Of a stretch of 64,000 bases of DNA, positions 8,260 to 16,980 are shown piece by piece; the stretch's first letter is position 1; every line of letters starts with the position of its first letter. The position numbers and the translations under genes were made by a program. The notes beneath the pieces were generated by a model. It was not told where the DNA came from. It saw only the letters and a program-made list of their open reading frames with translations, and did not search any database. This DNA comes from Candidatus Babeliales bacterium (lineage in GTDB: Bacteria > Babelota > Babeliae > Babelales > Vermiphilaceae), in the NCBI GenBank assembly GCA_020049835.1, contig JAGVLK010000023.1, positions 34,807 through 98,806 on the forward strand. The letters are read 5' to 3'.

Positions 8260-8814
8260 ATGAAGAAGCTATTATTATTAATAACTGTTGCAGTAAGCGT
8301 ACCTCTGTATGGCGCATCGCTCGATGAAGTCAAAGCTGCGCTCGAGGCATCAAAAGCATTAGTCGCAACAAAAAATCCGATGTCTGGATCATTATGGCCA
8401 GTAAGTTGGCCTACCAAAACAACTGCCGCGCAAAATCTTCTTTTAAATACAAAATTGACTGGCTCCGGCTATTGGAGTGGCGTATCGATAATTGATGAAT
8501 TACTCAACAATTTTGATGAAGCAAAACTCGTTGCACAACCTCAAGACAACTTCCAGACTGAACTTATTAAAGAATTACTCAACAATGTACTCAATGCTGA
8601 AACAGAAGAAGAGCTTGCTGTTGCAGTAGATCGTGCATTGTCTATTTTCGTAGTTGTGGGTGCAGAAAACCGACGTAATCCAAAATTCCGCGATAATCCA
8701 TCGGCTGCGGAAACAAGATTAGAACAATTAAGATACGCTAAAAATCGCGAAGAATTAGCTGAAGCGAAAATAAATGATGAAATTGCTGCTGCATTGCAAT
8801 CTTCTTATAAATAA
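8260..8814 (+). CDS. Small secreted hypothetical protein
   Basis: A 184-residue protein with signal peptide MKKLLLLITVAVSVPLYG-A. The mature part is helical and acidic, with two similar segments, I-I-D-E-L-L-N-N-F and L-I-K-E-L-L-N-N-V, about 40 residues apart. No family recognised. A strong GAGGAG site precedes the ATG, and a clear rho-independent terminator follows, so it is a single-gene transcript. Confidence 0.7.
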   Translation: MKKLLLLITVAVSVPLYGASLDEVKAALEASKALVATKNPMSGSLWPVSWPTKTTAAQNLLLNTKLTGSGYWSGVSIIDELLNNFDEAKLVAQPQDNFQTELIKELLNNVLNAETEEELAVAVDRALSIFVVVGAENRRNPKFRDNPSAAETRLEQLRYAKNREELAEAKINDEIAAALQSSYK

Positions 8815-8839
8815 GAACTAAATTTTAACCAAAATATAG

Positions 8840-8884
8840 ATGCAACCCATTGAAAGTACAACTATCTGAATGGGTTGCATTTTA
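8840..8884 (+). terminator. Rho-independent terminator
   Basis: ATGCAACCCATT (8840-8851) pairs with AATGGGTTGCAT (8869-8880), followed by TTTAAATTT. It lies between convergent genes and may serve both. Confidence 0.8.
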
Positions 8885-8923
8885 AATTTGTATCGCTATA
8901 CCACGAAATATTCGGCGTAGAAT

Positions 8924-9730
8924 TTACTGTTCAATCTCTGCTGTAGATGAATCAGTACATGTAAGAGATGCAATCCAATTCCTGACTTCAATTTCCTGCT
9001 CTGGATGTTTTTTCAAGTATCCGTTCATCAACGACGCTGCATGTGTTGTAATTGCAGGGTAAGTCTCCAGAACACCTTTCTTTTTTGAACCTAATGCATA
9101 CATAAGAACTAACATTTTTAAAGCATCAGCATCTTTGTTAAGCTGTGATCTTAAAAATAATGATATAGTGCCTTCATGGGATATAGAGATTTCGTTCATC
9201 TGCCGATAATCAGATCCGATACAATAGAAGTTACATACTATCGGATACTTTCCAGGGTTATCATATGACACAAATCCATCATTCACAACAGGCGCTTTGA
9301 AATGAATCCTATCTTCTTTTTGCTTGTTATCCGCATAGTTTCGAAAACACACAGTAAGCGTCTCATTTGTTGTGCCTATACTGGTAAAATCCTTTTTTTT
9401 AGATCCAAATGCACGTACAAATGAACATAAATCAAATATTTCCGTTGACATCTTTCGGTCTATCATTTGCCACCAAATGATAAGCGTCAAGGCTAAAGGT
9501 AACCCTTCATTGCTTGCTTCTTGGTGTAATGTACCATATGTTTTACCGGTAAGGGGTTCAATATCTTGCGTCTTAATTTTAAGGGTTGCATCAAAACTCG
9601 GAATCATTGAGCCGCAAGGCACTAAAAAATACTCTGGCAAATCTTCTTGTCTATGTGCAACATCGTAAGCCGCAGAAAAAGATTTGCCAACTAACAAACC
9701 GGATATCAAAAACAGTCGTTTTATAAACAC
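8924..9730 (-). CDS. Secreted hypothetical protein downstream of ileS
   Basis: A 269-residue protein of unknown function. I prefer the GTG at 9728-9730: GAGGGG lies 6 bases upstream of it, and the protein then starts with a normal signal peptide (F-I-K-R-L-F-L-I-S-G-L-L, ending S-F-S-A-A). An ATG at 9754 in the same frame would add eight residues without a comparable site. The mature protein is mixed alpha/beta with a repeated A-F/L-G-S-K-K-K word (two copies, about 110 residues apart). It follows ileS on the same strand and probably shares its transcript. Confidence 0.65.
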   Translation of the reverse strand: MFIKRLFLISGLLVGKSFSAAYDVAHRQEDLPEYFLVPCGSMIPSFDATLKIKTQDIEPLTGKTYGTLHQEASNEGLPLALTLIIWWQMIDRKMSTEIFDLCSFVRAFGSKKKDFTSIGTTNETLTVCFRNYADNKQKEDRIHFKAPVVNDGFVSYDNPGKYPIVCNFYCIGSDYRQMNEISISHEGTISLFLRSQLNKDADALKMLVLMYALGSKKKGVLETYPAITTHAASLMNGYLKKHPEQEIEVRNWIASLTCTDSSTAEIEQ

Positions 9731-9766
9731 AATATACCCCTCGAGAAAATTCATAGCAAAAATGAA

Positions 9767-12700
9767 TCAGCGCTTAATAATTGCTGCACATCGATCACAC
9801 AAACCATCGGCATGCGCAGTCTCATTCCAATGCCAACAGCGTGGGCATTTTACCCCCAATGCCGGCGTCACTTCTGCATATAGACCATCTACCATAGTTT
9901 GCGCAACATCTTCTTGTTTATCAACCAGTATAAATTGTGAAACAATCAAAAACTCTTTAAAAAATTCATCGAGCGTTTGCTGTGTGCCGGCAAGCTGTGT
10001 TTTCAGTTGTTTTATCGTCTCTTGCACATCACTTGCAGGATGCACATAGGCACGTATGCGTGCTTCCAGCGAATGCTTAATAATGCCCTGTTCGCGCAGC
10101 TGTTCAATCGCTTTAAGTAATGCAGAACGTATCTGTTTAAGCTCACCCCAGAACTTGGTTGCTTGCTTGGTGCTTGAACTTTCGTGCAATGCTTTGAGCA
10201 TATCTTGTGGTGTAACAACGCGCGCATTTTTTGGGCGCGCAAACGGACTCATCTCCACCGGAGCACCAAGTGGTTTTGCAATTGCATCAAGCGATGCAAA
10301 TGTTTGCAGGTGAATCGACTCCTGTTTGTTCTGTTGATAATGGTCTGAAACTTGCTCTGCTGTGCAGGAAAGTATAGGTGCAATAAGCTTAGTAACTGCA
10401 TCAAGAATATACCAACATGCAGTTTGTGCAGAGCGACGTTTGTGCCCAGCAGCAGCTTCCACATAAAGTCGATCTTTAATGATATCTAAATAGAATGCGC
10501 TTAAATCGGTCGTCACATAATCGGCCAGCATATGAAACACGGCAGTGAAATCCATACGTTCATATGCTGCAATAACTGCTGTCTGCAATGCATAGAGTTC
10601 GCGCAATGCTGCTTGATCGATTAAAAGTAACTTTTCAAATGGTATTGCATCATGTTCAATGTTAAAATCATACAGATTGGAAAGCAAGAAGCGGCATGTA
10701 TTGCGAATTTTGCGATACACTTCTTTAACGTTGGCAAGCAATACTTTAGACACTACTGCATCACCTGAACTATCGATACTTGCAACCCAGAGGCGCAATC
10801 CATCAACACCAAGATCTGCAATTATATCTTGCGGCGATACTACATTACCAATCGATTTGGACATTTTACGCCCTTTTTCATCGACGGTAAAACCATGCGT
10901 AACGATCTGTCTCATCGGTGCTTTGCCGGTGATAACCATGCTTGCAAGTAATGAACTTTGGAACCAACCACGATGCTGATCTTTACCTTCCAAATAAAGA
11001 TCAGCCGGGAATGCAAGTTCGGAACGCTGCATAAGCACTGCATAAAAACTTAAACCTGAATCAAACCAGACATCAAGAATATCCTGCTCTTTGCGCAGTT
11101 CATGCAATGGATACGTCGTATAGTCAAAATCGGCAGGCAACAAATCTTTAATATCTGCACTGTCCCACCATTCAATACCTTCACGAGCAACGTTCTGTGC
11201 CACCTGTTCAAGCATCGGTTTAGTGATAAACACCGTATCGGTTGCATCATGAATAATTGCCGGAATTGGTACGCCCCAGACACGCTGACGCGACAAGCAC
11301 CATTCAAGACGCCCTTCCATGGTAGCTTTTAATCTATTTGCAGCAGATTCAGGAAGCATGGTAATTGCACTATCGATTTCCGCTACCGTTTTTGCTCTGA
11401 GCGCATGTTGTGAAAGATCACAGAACCACTGTTTAGTTGCGCGAAAAATTAATCCATTATGGCAACGCCAACAGTGCGGATATGAGTGGGTTATATTCTC
11501 TTTGTGCCACAATTTACCGACCTCTTGCAGACGACGCAGCACCCACCATTGGCCATCGGTAACCGACATGCCAACTAAATCTTTTGGTGCGATCGCATCG
11601 GTATAGGTTCCATTGGGAGCTACCGGCGAATATATAGCTAAATTATTGCGCACACCAACTTCATAATCTTCCGGTCCGCATCCGGGTGCACAATGTACTG
11701 CCGCCGTACCATCTTCAAGCGATACTGATGCATCAAGAATTATGGGTACTTGCAAATCGGTCACAAATGGATGATGCACCAACAGCTTACCTGATGGCAA
11801 TGCACCGGAATTAAAAGTGCCAATAACTTCCGCCGGTTGACCTTTAAGCGCAGCGATAGCATCTGCACGTTGTCGTGCCGTGATGATATAGGTGCCTTCG
11901 ATGTTGAGTATTACATATTCAGCACCGGCGCGCAGAAGTACCGCACGGTTAAGTGGCAACGTCCAGGGTGTCGTTGTCCAGACGAGCAGATTAACTTCTT
12001 TGCCAACCAATTCTGGAGCAATAGTTGCAAGCGCTTGATCGGTAAGTGGGAACAGCACATAGACTGATGGATCTTTGCGATCTTGATATTCAATTTCCGC
12101 CGTTGCAAGCACCGTCTGACAGTTAAAACACCATGGCACCGTTTTGTTTTTGCGCTCGATATACCCTTGTTCTACAAAGGTTGCCAAGCCACGTATAATA
12201 GCAGCCTCATAAGCATAATCCATAGTTAAATAAGGATTATCCCAGTCCATAGATACAGCAAGCTGTTTGAACTCCTCTTTTTGCACGGCAATCCAATGCG
12301 CAGCATAGGCGCGGCATGCTTTTTTGAGCTCAGTACGATTGGCATGCGGATTATCTTGGCTCACTTTAAATTCAATCGGCAAACCATGGCAATCCCAGCC
12401 GGGCGTAATGGGTACATGATGCCCCATCATACGTTTTGCTTTACCAATAATATCTTTTAAAATCTTATTGAGCGCATGTCCCAAATGAATGTTGCCATTG
12501 GCATAGGGTGGCCCGTCATGCAGAATAAATTTAGGGGCACCTGCATGTGCATTAAACGCCTTTTTAGCAAGCTTTTCCTTCTCCCAGCGCTCCAACATCT
12601 GTTGGTCTTCCGTTGCATGCTGTGCTCTAATAGGAAAATCGGTATGCGGCAGATTCAACGTATCTTTATAATTTAATTTTTTTTCAGTATCTTGGGACAT
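9767..12700 (-). CDS. ileS: Isoleucyl-tRNA synthetase
   Basis: A 977-residue class I aminoacyl-tRNA synthetase that charges tRNA-Ile. The HIGH-type motif G-N-I-H-L-G-H-A lies near residue 70 after P-P-Y-A-N. The editing domain spans roughly residues 190-400, with W-T-T-T-P-W-T-L-P at its start. K-M-S-K-S lies near residue 611. A C-terminal zinc-ribbon C-P-R-C-W, then C-D-R-C-A, closes the protein, as in the eubacterial long form. Length is normal to slightly long. It is divergent from murD; a palindromic bidirectional promoter candidate lies between them. No T-box leader is seen. Confidence 0.98.
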   Translation of the reverse strand: MSQDTEKKLNYKDTLNLPHTDFPIRAQHATEDQQMLERWEKEKLAKKAFNAHAGAPKFILHDGPPYANGNIHLGHALNKILKDIIGKAKRMMGHHVPITPGWDCHGLPIEFKVSQDNPHANRTELKKACRAYAAHWIAVQKEEFKQLAVSMDWDNPYLTMDYAYEAAIIRGLATFVEQGYIERKNKTVPWCFNCQTVLATAEIEYQDRKDPSVYVLFPLTDQALATIAPELVGKEVNLLVWTTTPWTLPLNRAVLLRAGAEYVILNIEGTYIITARQRADAIAALKGQPAEVIGTFNSGALPSGKLLVHHPFVTDLQVPIILDASVSLEDGTAAVHCAPGCGPEDYEVGVRNNLAIYSPVAPNGTYTDAIAPKDLVGMSVTDGQWWVLRRLQEVGKLWHKENITHSYPHCWRCHNGLIFRATKQWFCDLSQHALRAKTVAEIDSAITMLPESAANRLKATMEGRLEWCLSRQRVWGVPIPAIIHDATDTVFITKPMLEQVAQNVAREGIEWWDSADIKDLLPADFDYTTYPLHELRKEQDILDVWFDSGLSFYAVLMQRSELAFPADLYLEGKDQHRGWFQSSLLASMVITGKAPMRQIVTHGFTVDEKGRKMSKSIGNVVSPQDIIADLGVDGLRLWVASIDSSGDAVVSKVLLANVKEVYRKIRNTCRFLLSNLYDFNIEHDAIPFEKLLLIDQAALRELYALQTAVIAAYERMDFTAVFHMLADYVTTDLSAFYLDIIKDRLYVEAAAGHKRRSAQTACWYILDAVTKLIAPILSCTAEQVSDHYQQNKQESIHLQTFASLDAIAKPLGAPVEMSPFARPKNARVVTPQDMLKALHESSSTKQATKFWGELKQIRSALLKAIEQLREQGIIKHSLEARIRAYVHPASDVQETIKQLKTQLAGTQQTLDEFFKEFLIVSQFILVDKQEDVAQTMVDGLYAEVTPALGVKCPRCWHWNETAHADGLCDRCAAIIKR

Positions 12701-12731
12701 GCGTAATTCCTACCAAGTAGAGTAATAAATG

Positions 12732-12748
12732 TATACTGACTTAGTATA
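12732..12748. promoter_or_regulatory. Palindromic candidate -10 region between ileS and murD
   Basis: TATACTGACTTAGTATA reads TATACT on both strands, so it can supply a -10 element for both murD and ileS. No convincing -35 boxes are seen. Confidence 0.4.
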
Positions 12749-12792
12749 TAACGCGAACGAGATCTAAGCAATGGTAGCACAGGAGACCAACA

Positions 12793-14142
12793 ATGCAATC
12801 TAACACCCTCCCAACCAACATAGGCATCTGGGGCTTTGGCAAGACCGGTAAATCAGCCCTTGCCTTTTTGGCCTCTCGTGGCACTCGCTGCGCTATATTT
12901 GATAATCGCGCCCTGAGCGATGATGAACGTGTACTCATCCAAACATATGGCGGCACCTTAAGCAACCAATCAGTTGAACAATTTTTAGCTGACCATCCAC
13001 ATGTTCTTGCCAGCCCTGGGGTCAACACCACCCCCTATCGACATTTGACCAGCTTTATTAATGAACTTGATCTTTTTTATGCGCATTGGAATAAACCGAT
13101 TATCGCCATTACCGGCAGCATTGGCAAAACAACTACCACCACGCTTGCACATCGCCTGCTACAGCAGTTTGCGCCGTGTGTTGTTGGCGGAAACATTGGC
13201 ACGGCAATGCTAGATCTTCTGCAGCCCGAGATTGGCAATGCCGCATATGCACTGCTGGAACTTTCCAGTTGGCAACTTGAGCATACGCAACAGTTTCGCC
13301 CAAAGATCTCCATTTGGACAAATCTGTATCCCAATCATCTTGACCGACATGGCACCATGGAGGCCTATGCAAGAGCAAAGGCACAGATGTTACGCAATCA
13401 AACAGCAGATGATAGCATTATTGCGCACATCGATCTGCAGAACATTATCAATCAACATGCACGCACACAACAGATATGTTACATTGCTCCACAACCACTG
13501 TCAGCTGCGGAACAAGCTGCATTGCCACCAACCACTTCTGTTATGTATGCAACTGATAGTATGATTATGCACTATCAAAACGGTAGAGAAACCGAGATTA
13601 TGCTACGTGAGCAACTGCCCAAACATGGTTTTTTAGAACATTGGCTCACACTTATTGCCTTATGCAAACAAATGCATCTGCACGTGTGCGCCAATCATCT
13701 TGCTGCTGCAGCAACTATTGTGGAGCACCGACTTGAGCCGGTTATAAGTAGCTATCCAGGCATATATATAAATGATTCTAAATCAACAACACCGGCATCA
13801 ACATTCGCAGCGGTTGATCATTATAGTGCGTATCCAATATATCTGTTGCTGGGAGGATTGAGCAAAGGAGTAGATCGTTCGGTCATGATGGCACAGCTGC
13901 AGAAAAAAGGCATCAAGGAGATTGTCTGCTTTGGTAAAGAGGCCACGCAACTTGCAGGCTGGGCAACCGAGCATGGCCATAGAGCATCGGCACATGCAAC
14001 GCTGGATGCTGTAATGGCATACATTTTTGCACGCGTAACTGCAGGCGACGCCGTCCTTCTTTCCCCTGCTGGATCAAGTTATGATCTGTATCGTGATTAT
14101 GAAGAACGCGGTAAGCATTTTAAAAATCTATGCGCCGGTTAA
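12793..14142 (+). CDS. murD: UDP-N-acetylmuramoylalanine--D-glutamate ligase
   Basis: A 449-residue cytoplasmic Mur ligase that adds D-Glu to UDP-MurNAc-L-Ala in peptidoglycan synthesis. The N-terminal Rossmann-like domain starts G-I-W-G-F-G-K-T-G-K-S. The ATP-binding loop G-S-I-G-K-T-T-T-T-T is near residue 108. The central domain has E-L-S-S-W-Q-L-E and N-L-Y-P-N-H-L-D-R-H-G. The C-terminal domain has N-D-S-K-S-T-T-P and L-S-P-A-G-S-S-Y-D, all family hallmarks. AGGAG precedes the ATG. In many genomes ftsW follows murD directly; here ftsW lies 6 kb away beyond an island of secreted-protein genes. Decayed copies of the murD 3' end lie in that island. Confidence 0.97.
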   Translation: MQSNTLPTNIGIWGFGKTGKSALAFLASRGTRCAIFDNRALSDDERVLIQTYGGTLSNQSVEQFLADHPHVLASPGVNTTPYRHLTSFINELDLFYAHWNKPIIAITGSIGKTTTTTLAHRLLQQFAPCVVGGNIGTAMLDLLQPEIGNAAYALLELSSWQLEHTQQFRPKISIWTNLYPNHLDRHGTMEAYARAKAQMLRNQTADDSIIAHIDLQNIINQHARTQQICYIAPQPLSAAEQAALPPTTSVMYATDSMIMHYQNGRETEIMLREQLPKHGFLEHWLTLIALCKQMHLHVCANHLAAAATIVEHRLEPVISSYPGIYINDSKSTTPASTFAAVDHYSAYPIYLLLGGLSKGVDRSVMMAQLQKKGIKEIVCFGKEATQLAGWATEHGHRASAHATLDAVMAYIFARVTAGDAVLLSPAGSSYDLYRDYEERGKHFKNLCAG

Positions 14143-14148
14143 AACAGG

Positions 14149-14174
14149 ACATAATTAGTAGCGTTATGCGACTC
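14149..14174 (+). repeat. Short dispersed repeat with GTTATGCGAC core (copy B)
   Basis: ACATAATTAGTAGCGTTATG followed by CGACTC, seven bases after the murD stop. It is followed (14175-14205) by a fragment resembling the outer arm of the 595-1380 element, which encodes the last residues of the convergent gene. Confidence 0.55.
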
Positions 14175-14190
14175 GCCGTCGTTCTACGAA

Positions 14191-15159
14191 CTATGGCGTA
14201 GCGGGCCCAACGTTATCGGAAACCTCATCGTCTGTTAATTCATCTTCAGGATGGCGTGCTTCAAACTCATCCTCTTCGGTACTGAGTTTTTCTACAAGCG
14301 AACATCTTTTTTTAACCCCACCATGATAAGCATCGGAAATCTTATGCCCTTTAAAATCACGCGAAAATGATTGCTCATCCTCTGGACGTAGTCGTTTTGC
14401 AGTACCCGCCCGCGGCTCATGATTTGGTCCATTAAAATATGCAATTATTTTTGGTGTGTCGATCTGCAACGTGCCTCCATCAGTTACTGCAACCTTTTTG
14501 AATGATTTGTACGTCCGCTCTTTAAACTTCTCACTATGATCGTAGAAAAACGCTTGCACACCTTTTGCCGATGTATTAAAAAATACAAGAGTACATCCAT
14601 CCTGGTGGAGCTGCTCATTAGTACAACTATTCACCATAGCTATGGCCCGTCGAATATCCATTCTGGAAAGCAAATAAGGATAATGCTTATATCCTGCATG
14701 CTGAAAGGAGGTATAATCACGACCGCAAAGTCGCAGATCCCAATGAGCTCGCAAATTCTGCACCAAAATATATGCAATTCCCCTTTTACCAAGCGATGGG
14801 TAGGAATATTTTTCTAGCTGCTTGCCAATTACAAGGCATACAAAAAGCTGGTTTTTGCCTATCGATGTATAAGCAAATTGATAAGACAACGTCTTTTCAC
14901 CTGGTAACATACGCAGCAAAGGTGATATCGCAGCTACAACGGCCGGATCATTTCTTCTAGAATCAACAAATGCGATATACCCAGGATCTGTTGTGCACTT
15001 AAGAGCTGCAGCATTATCAGGATCTTGTGCTCTTGGCGAGTTGAGAAATGCTTGCACAAATGCATCGCGCGCCGGCATCAATGCTGTTTCATGTGATGAC
15101 GATGCACCAAAACAACTAAAATATATACCTGTTGTTAATATTACAAGAAATTGTTTCAT
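14191..15159 (-). CDS. Secreted protein, murD-linked family, member 1
   Basis: A 322-residue member of a four-gene local family; function unknown. The signal peptide is MKQFLVILTTGIYFSCFG-A. Family blocks are Y-T-S-I-G-K-N-Q-L-F-V-C-L (near 95-110), a W-D-L-R segment, and S-A-K-G-V-Q-A-F-F (near 195-205). The C-terminal third is charged and probably disordered, with K-R-L-R-P-E-D-E and an acidic tail. The last residues (V-G-P-A-T-P) are encoded by repeat sequence shared with the 595-1380 element. About 90 bases of 5' flank are nearly the same as for member 2. Confidence 0.72.
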   Translation of the reverse strand: MKQFLVILTTGIYFSCFGASSSHETALMPARDAFVQAFLNSPRAQDPDNAAALKCTTDPGYIAFVDSRRNDPAVVAAISPLLRMLPGEKTLSYQFAYTSIGKNQLFVCLVIGKQLEKYSYPSLGKRGIAYILVQNLRAHWDLRLCGRDYTSFQHAGYKHYPYLLSRMDIRRAIAMVNSCTNEQLHQDGCTLVFFNTSAKGVQAFFYDHSEKFKERTYKSFKKVAVTDGGTLQIDTPKIIAYFNGPNHEPRAGTAKRLRPEDEQSFSRDFKGHKISDAYHGGVKKRCSLVEKLSTEEDEFEARHPEDELTDDEVSDNVGPATP

Positions 15160-15241
15160 GCATGACCCCTAAAGTAATTAATTTAAACCATACCAAGTAT
15201 AACTATTGTTTATAAAATATCTATAGCATTTTTTGCATACC

Positions 15242-15290
15242 AACTGTAGGCGACGCAGCCCATCTTTCCCCTGCCGGATCAAGTTAAATA
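15242..15290 (+). pseudogene. Decayed fragment of the murD 3' end (remnant 1)
   Basis: Aligns with murD 14037-14082: by eye 39 of 44 bases agree, including CTTTCCCCTG and GGATCAAGTT. It is then followed by a GTTATGCGAC repeat, as after murD itself. It marks the junction of a tandem duplication that carried murD's end with the neighbouring secreted-protein gene. Confidence 0.75.
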
Positions 15291-15310
15291 TTTAACACGC
15301 CCTAGCGCGC

Positions 15311-15333
15311 CATAATCAATGGTGTTATGCGAC
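15311..15333 (+). repeat. Short dispersed repeat with GTTATGCGAC core (copy C)
   Basis: CATAATCAATGGTGTTATGC then GAC, in the same position relative to murD remnant 1 as copy B is to murD. Confidence 0.55.
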
Positions 15334-15341
15334 GCAAAGTG

Positions 15342-16103
15342 TTATTCGTAATCGTAAAACTCATCTTCCGATAATGCCTCATCGAAAGACTCATCTTCCG
15401 GTAATGCCTGATCAAAATAATCCATAATTTGTTCTGTATTAAAATAAACATCAAACAAGGCACTTTTGCACTCCGTTTCAACTCCTAGTAAATATATATT
15501 GAATCTTTTATCAACGACATATGTTTGAGTTCCCGATACATGTGTCGTGCCATGATTCGGCTCAGCATGAGCAGGAACGCCGGTTGTCTTGGAAACAAAG
15601 GAATCAAAAGAGCGACTCTTGCGATATTTAAAACAAAAGGTTTGCACACCGTGTGCTGAAGCTGCAAAAATCATAATAAACGTTTTTCTCTGTATAATAT
15701 CAGTAAACAATCGCCCTGGATGGATACCCCTTATAATATCCCTTTCGCACAAAGGATAATGGCGATGTCGATCCTTAAATGCCGCATAATCAGAATTAAT
15801 TAAACGCACATCAAACATAGTTCGAATTGATTTAATAAGACGCTTGGCCATTTTAGTATGCTTACCTGCTAACAAACATCCAAATAGTTGTTGTGTACCT
15901 AATGAAGTATAAGCAAATTGATGCTTTATAGTTTGCTTGCCCGGTAATAAACGTATAAGTGGCGCAACAGCTGCAACCACCGAAGGATCATTCTCTAATG
16001 ATTGTGTAGACATTGCGAGTGCTACATCACCCGCTTGTGACGATGCCGCACCAAAACAGCTAAAATATATACTCGTTGTTAATAGTACAAGAAATTGTTT
16101 CAT
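15342..16103 (-). CDS. Secreted protein, murD-linked family, member 2
   Basis: A 253-residue paralogue of members 1, 3 and 4; function unknown. The signal peptide is almost identical to that of member 1 (MKQFLVLLTTSIYFSCFG-A). Family blocks are Y-T-S-L-G-T-Q-Q-L-F-G-C-L and S-A-H-G-V-Q-T-F-C-F. The C-terminus is acidic with a short internal repeat (L-P-E-D-E-S-F-D-E-A-L-S-E-D-E). Both the 5' flank and the adjacent murD remnants show it arose by tandem duplication. Confidence 0.72.
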   Translation of the reverse strand: MKQFLVLLTTSIYFSCFGAASSQAGDVALAMSTQSLENDPSVVAAVAPLIRLLPGKQTIKHQFAYTSLGTQQLFGCLLAGKHTKMAKRLIKSIRTMFDVRLINSDYAAFKDRHRHYPLCERDIIRGIHPGRLFTDIIQRKTFIMIFAASAHGVQTFCFKYRKSRSFDSFVSKTTGVPAHAEPNHGTTHVSGTQTYVVDKRFNIYLLGVETECKSALFDVYFNTEQIMDYFDQALPEDESFDEALSEDEFYDYE

Positions 16104-16183
16104 GCATGCCCGCTCAAGTAATTAATTTAAACCGCAACAAGTATACCTGTTGTTTATAAAATATCTACAGCTTTGCTGAAGCG

Positions 16184-16265
16184 AGATGTGCCGGCAACGC
16201 TGCCCTTTTTTTTGCCCTGTTGGATCATATTATGATCTATGTCGCGACCATGAAATCCCGGGCGT
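16184..16265 (+). pseudogene. Decayed fragment of the murD 3' end (remnant 2)
   Basis: More decayed than remnant 1 but longer. TTGGATCATATTATGATCTA and the following CGACCATGAA align with the murD codons for G-S-S-Y-D-L-Y-R-D-Y-E. The stop codon of member 3 lies inside it, so the last residues of that protein are antisense to old murD sequence. Confidence 0.65.
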
Positions 16266-16946
16266 GCATATTAAATTTTTAACGCTATATAATTCGACAT
16301 AATCAATCGCATTATGCGACATACGCTTGTCTCCAGCCGACAAATCTCCATGCAAACTTTTAAAATAAGCGATAATACTCGCTTTATTTACTCGCAGTCT
16401 ACCTATTCCAGGTATAGCAACGTTGAATACTTCCGGACTTTCGTATTCTGGTACTAATATTTTGTTCGAAAAAAATAGCCGTACCCCTTCCGACGACGCA
16501 TCTAAACATACAATATCAACGTCATCTGGAGTAAATCTTACACCATTTAAAATCTTTAATGCTCGGTTAATATCTTCAAGCATCAAAGGATATGGAATAT
16601 GCCTGCAACCTGCTTGCCTATATTGTAGATAGGCGTCATCTCCTATACGTAAGTCCCAATAAGATCGCATGGTATGAACAATTTCATGGGCAGTTCGATC
16701 ATATCCAAGCTTTGCTCCTGCGACAAAACAGCCAAATAGTTGATGTGTACCGACAGATGTAAATGCCCATTGATGGGGAAGATGACATGGCAATTGTATT
16801 AAAGGTGAAAGCGTATCTATAACAATTTGCTGGCTTTTTTTTCCATCAGTAAATGCAACATATGCTGCATCCTGCTGGTGCGATGATGCCGCACCACAAC
16901 AATTGAAATAGATGCATAGTATTAACGTTGCAACAATTTGTTTCAT
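16230..16946 (-). CDS. Secreted protein, murD-linked family, member 3
   Basis: A 238-residue paralogue; function unknown. The start is the ATG at 16944-16946, preceded by GGAG; a longer open frame upstream runs into the ankyrin-type gene and is not used. The signal peptide is MKQIVATLILCIYFNCCG-A. Family blocks are F-T-S-V-G-T-H-Q-L-F-G-C-F, Y-W-D-L-R and S-S-E-G-V-R-L-F-F. The last dozen or so residues are encoded on the reverse of murD remnant 2, so this C-terminus is a product of the duplication. Confidence 0.72.
   Translation of the reverse strand: MKQIVATLILCIYFNCCGAASSHQQDAAYVAFTDGKKSQQIVIDTLSPLIQLPCHLPHQWAFTSVGTHQLFGCFVAGAKLGYDRTAHEIVHTMRSYWDLRIGDDAYLQYRQAGCRHIPYPLMLEDINRALKILNGVRFTPDDVDIVCLDASSEGVRLFFSNKILVPEYESPEVFNVAIPGIGRLRVNKASIIAYFKSLHGDLSAGDKRMSHNAIDYVELYSVKNLICTPGISWSRHRS
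16297..16320 (+). repeat. Short dispersed repeat with TTATGCGAC core (copy D)
   Basis: ACATAATCAATCGCATTATG then CGAC, inside the 3' part of the member 3 gene. Confidence 0.5.
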
Positions 16947-16959
16947 CTCAAATTCTCCG

Positions 16960-16980
16960 TTATTGTGTACGTTGCCGTTT
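16960..16980 (-). repeat. 21-base exact repeat at a gene 3' end (copy 1)
   Basis: Bases 16960-16980 are identical to 19000-19020. Both encode the last residues K-R-Q-R-T-Q and the stop codon. Confidence 0.8.
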
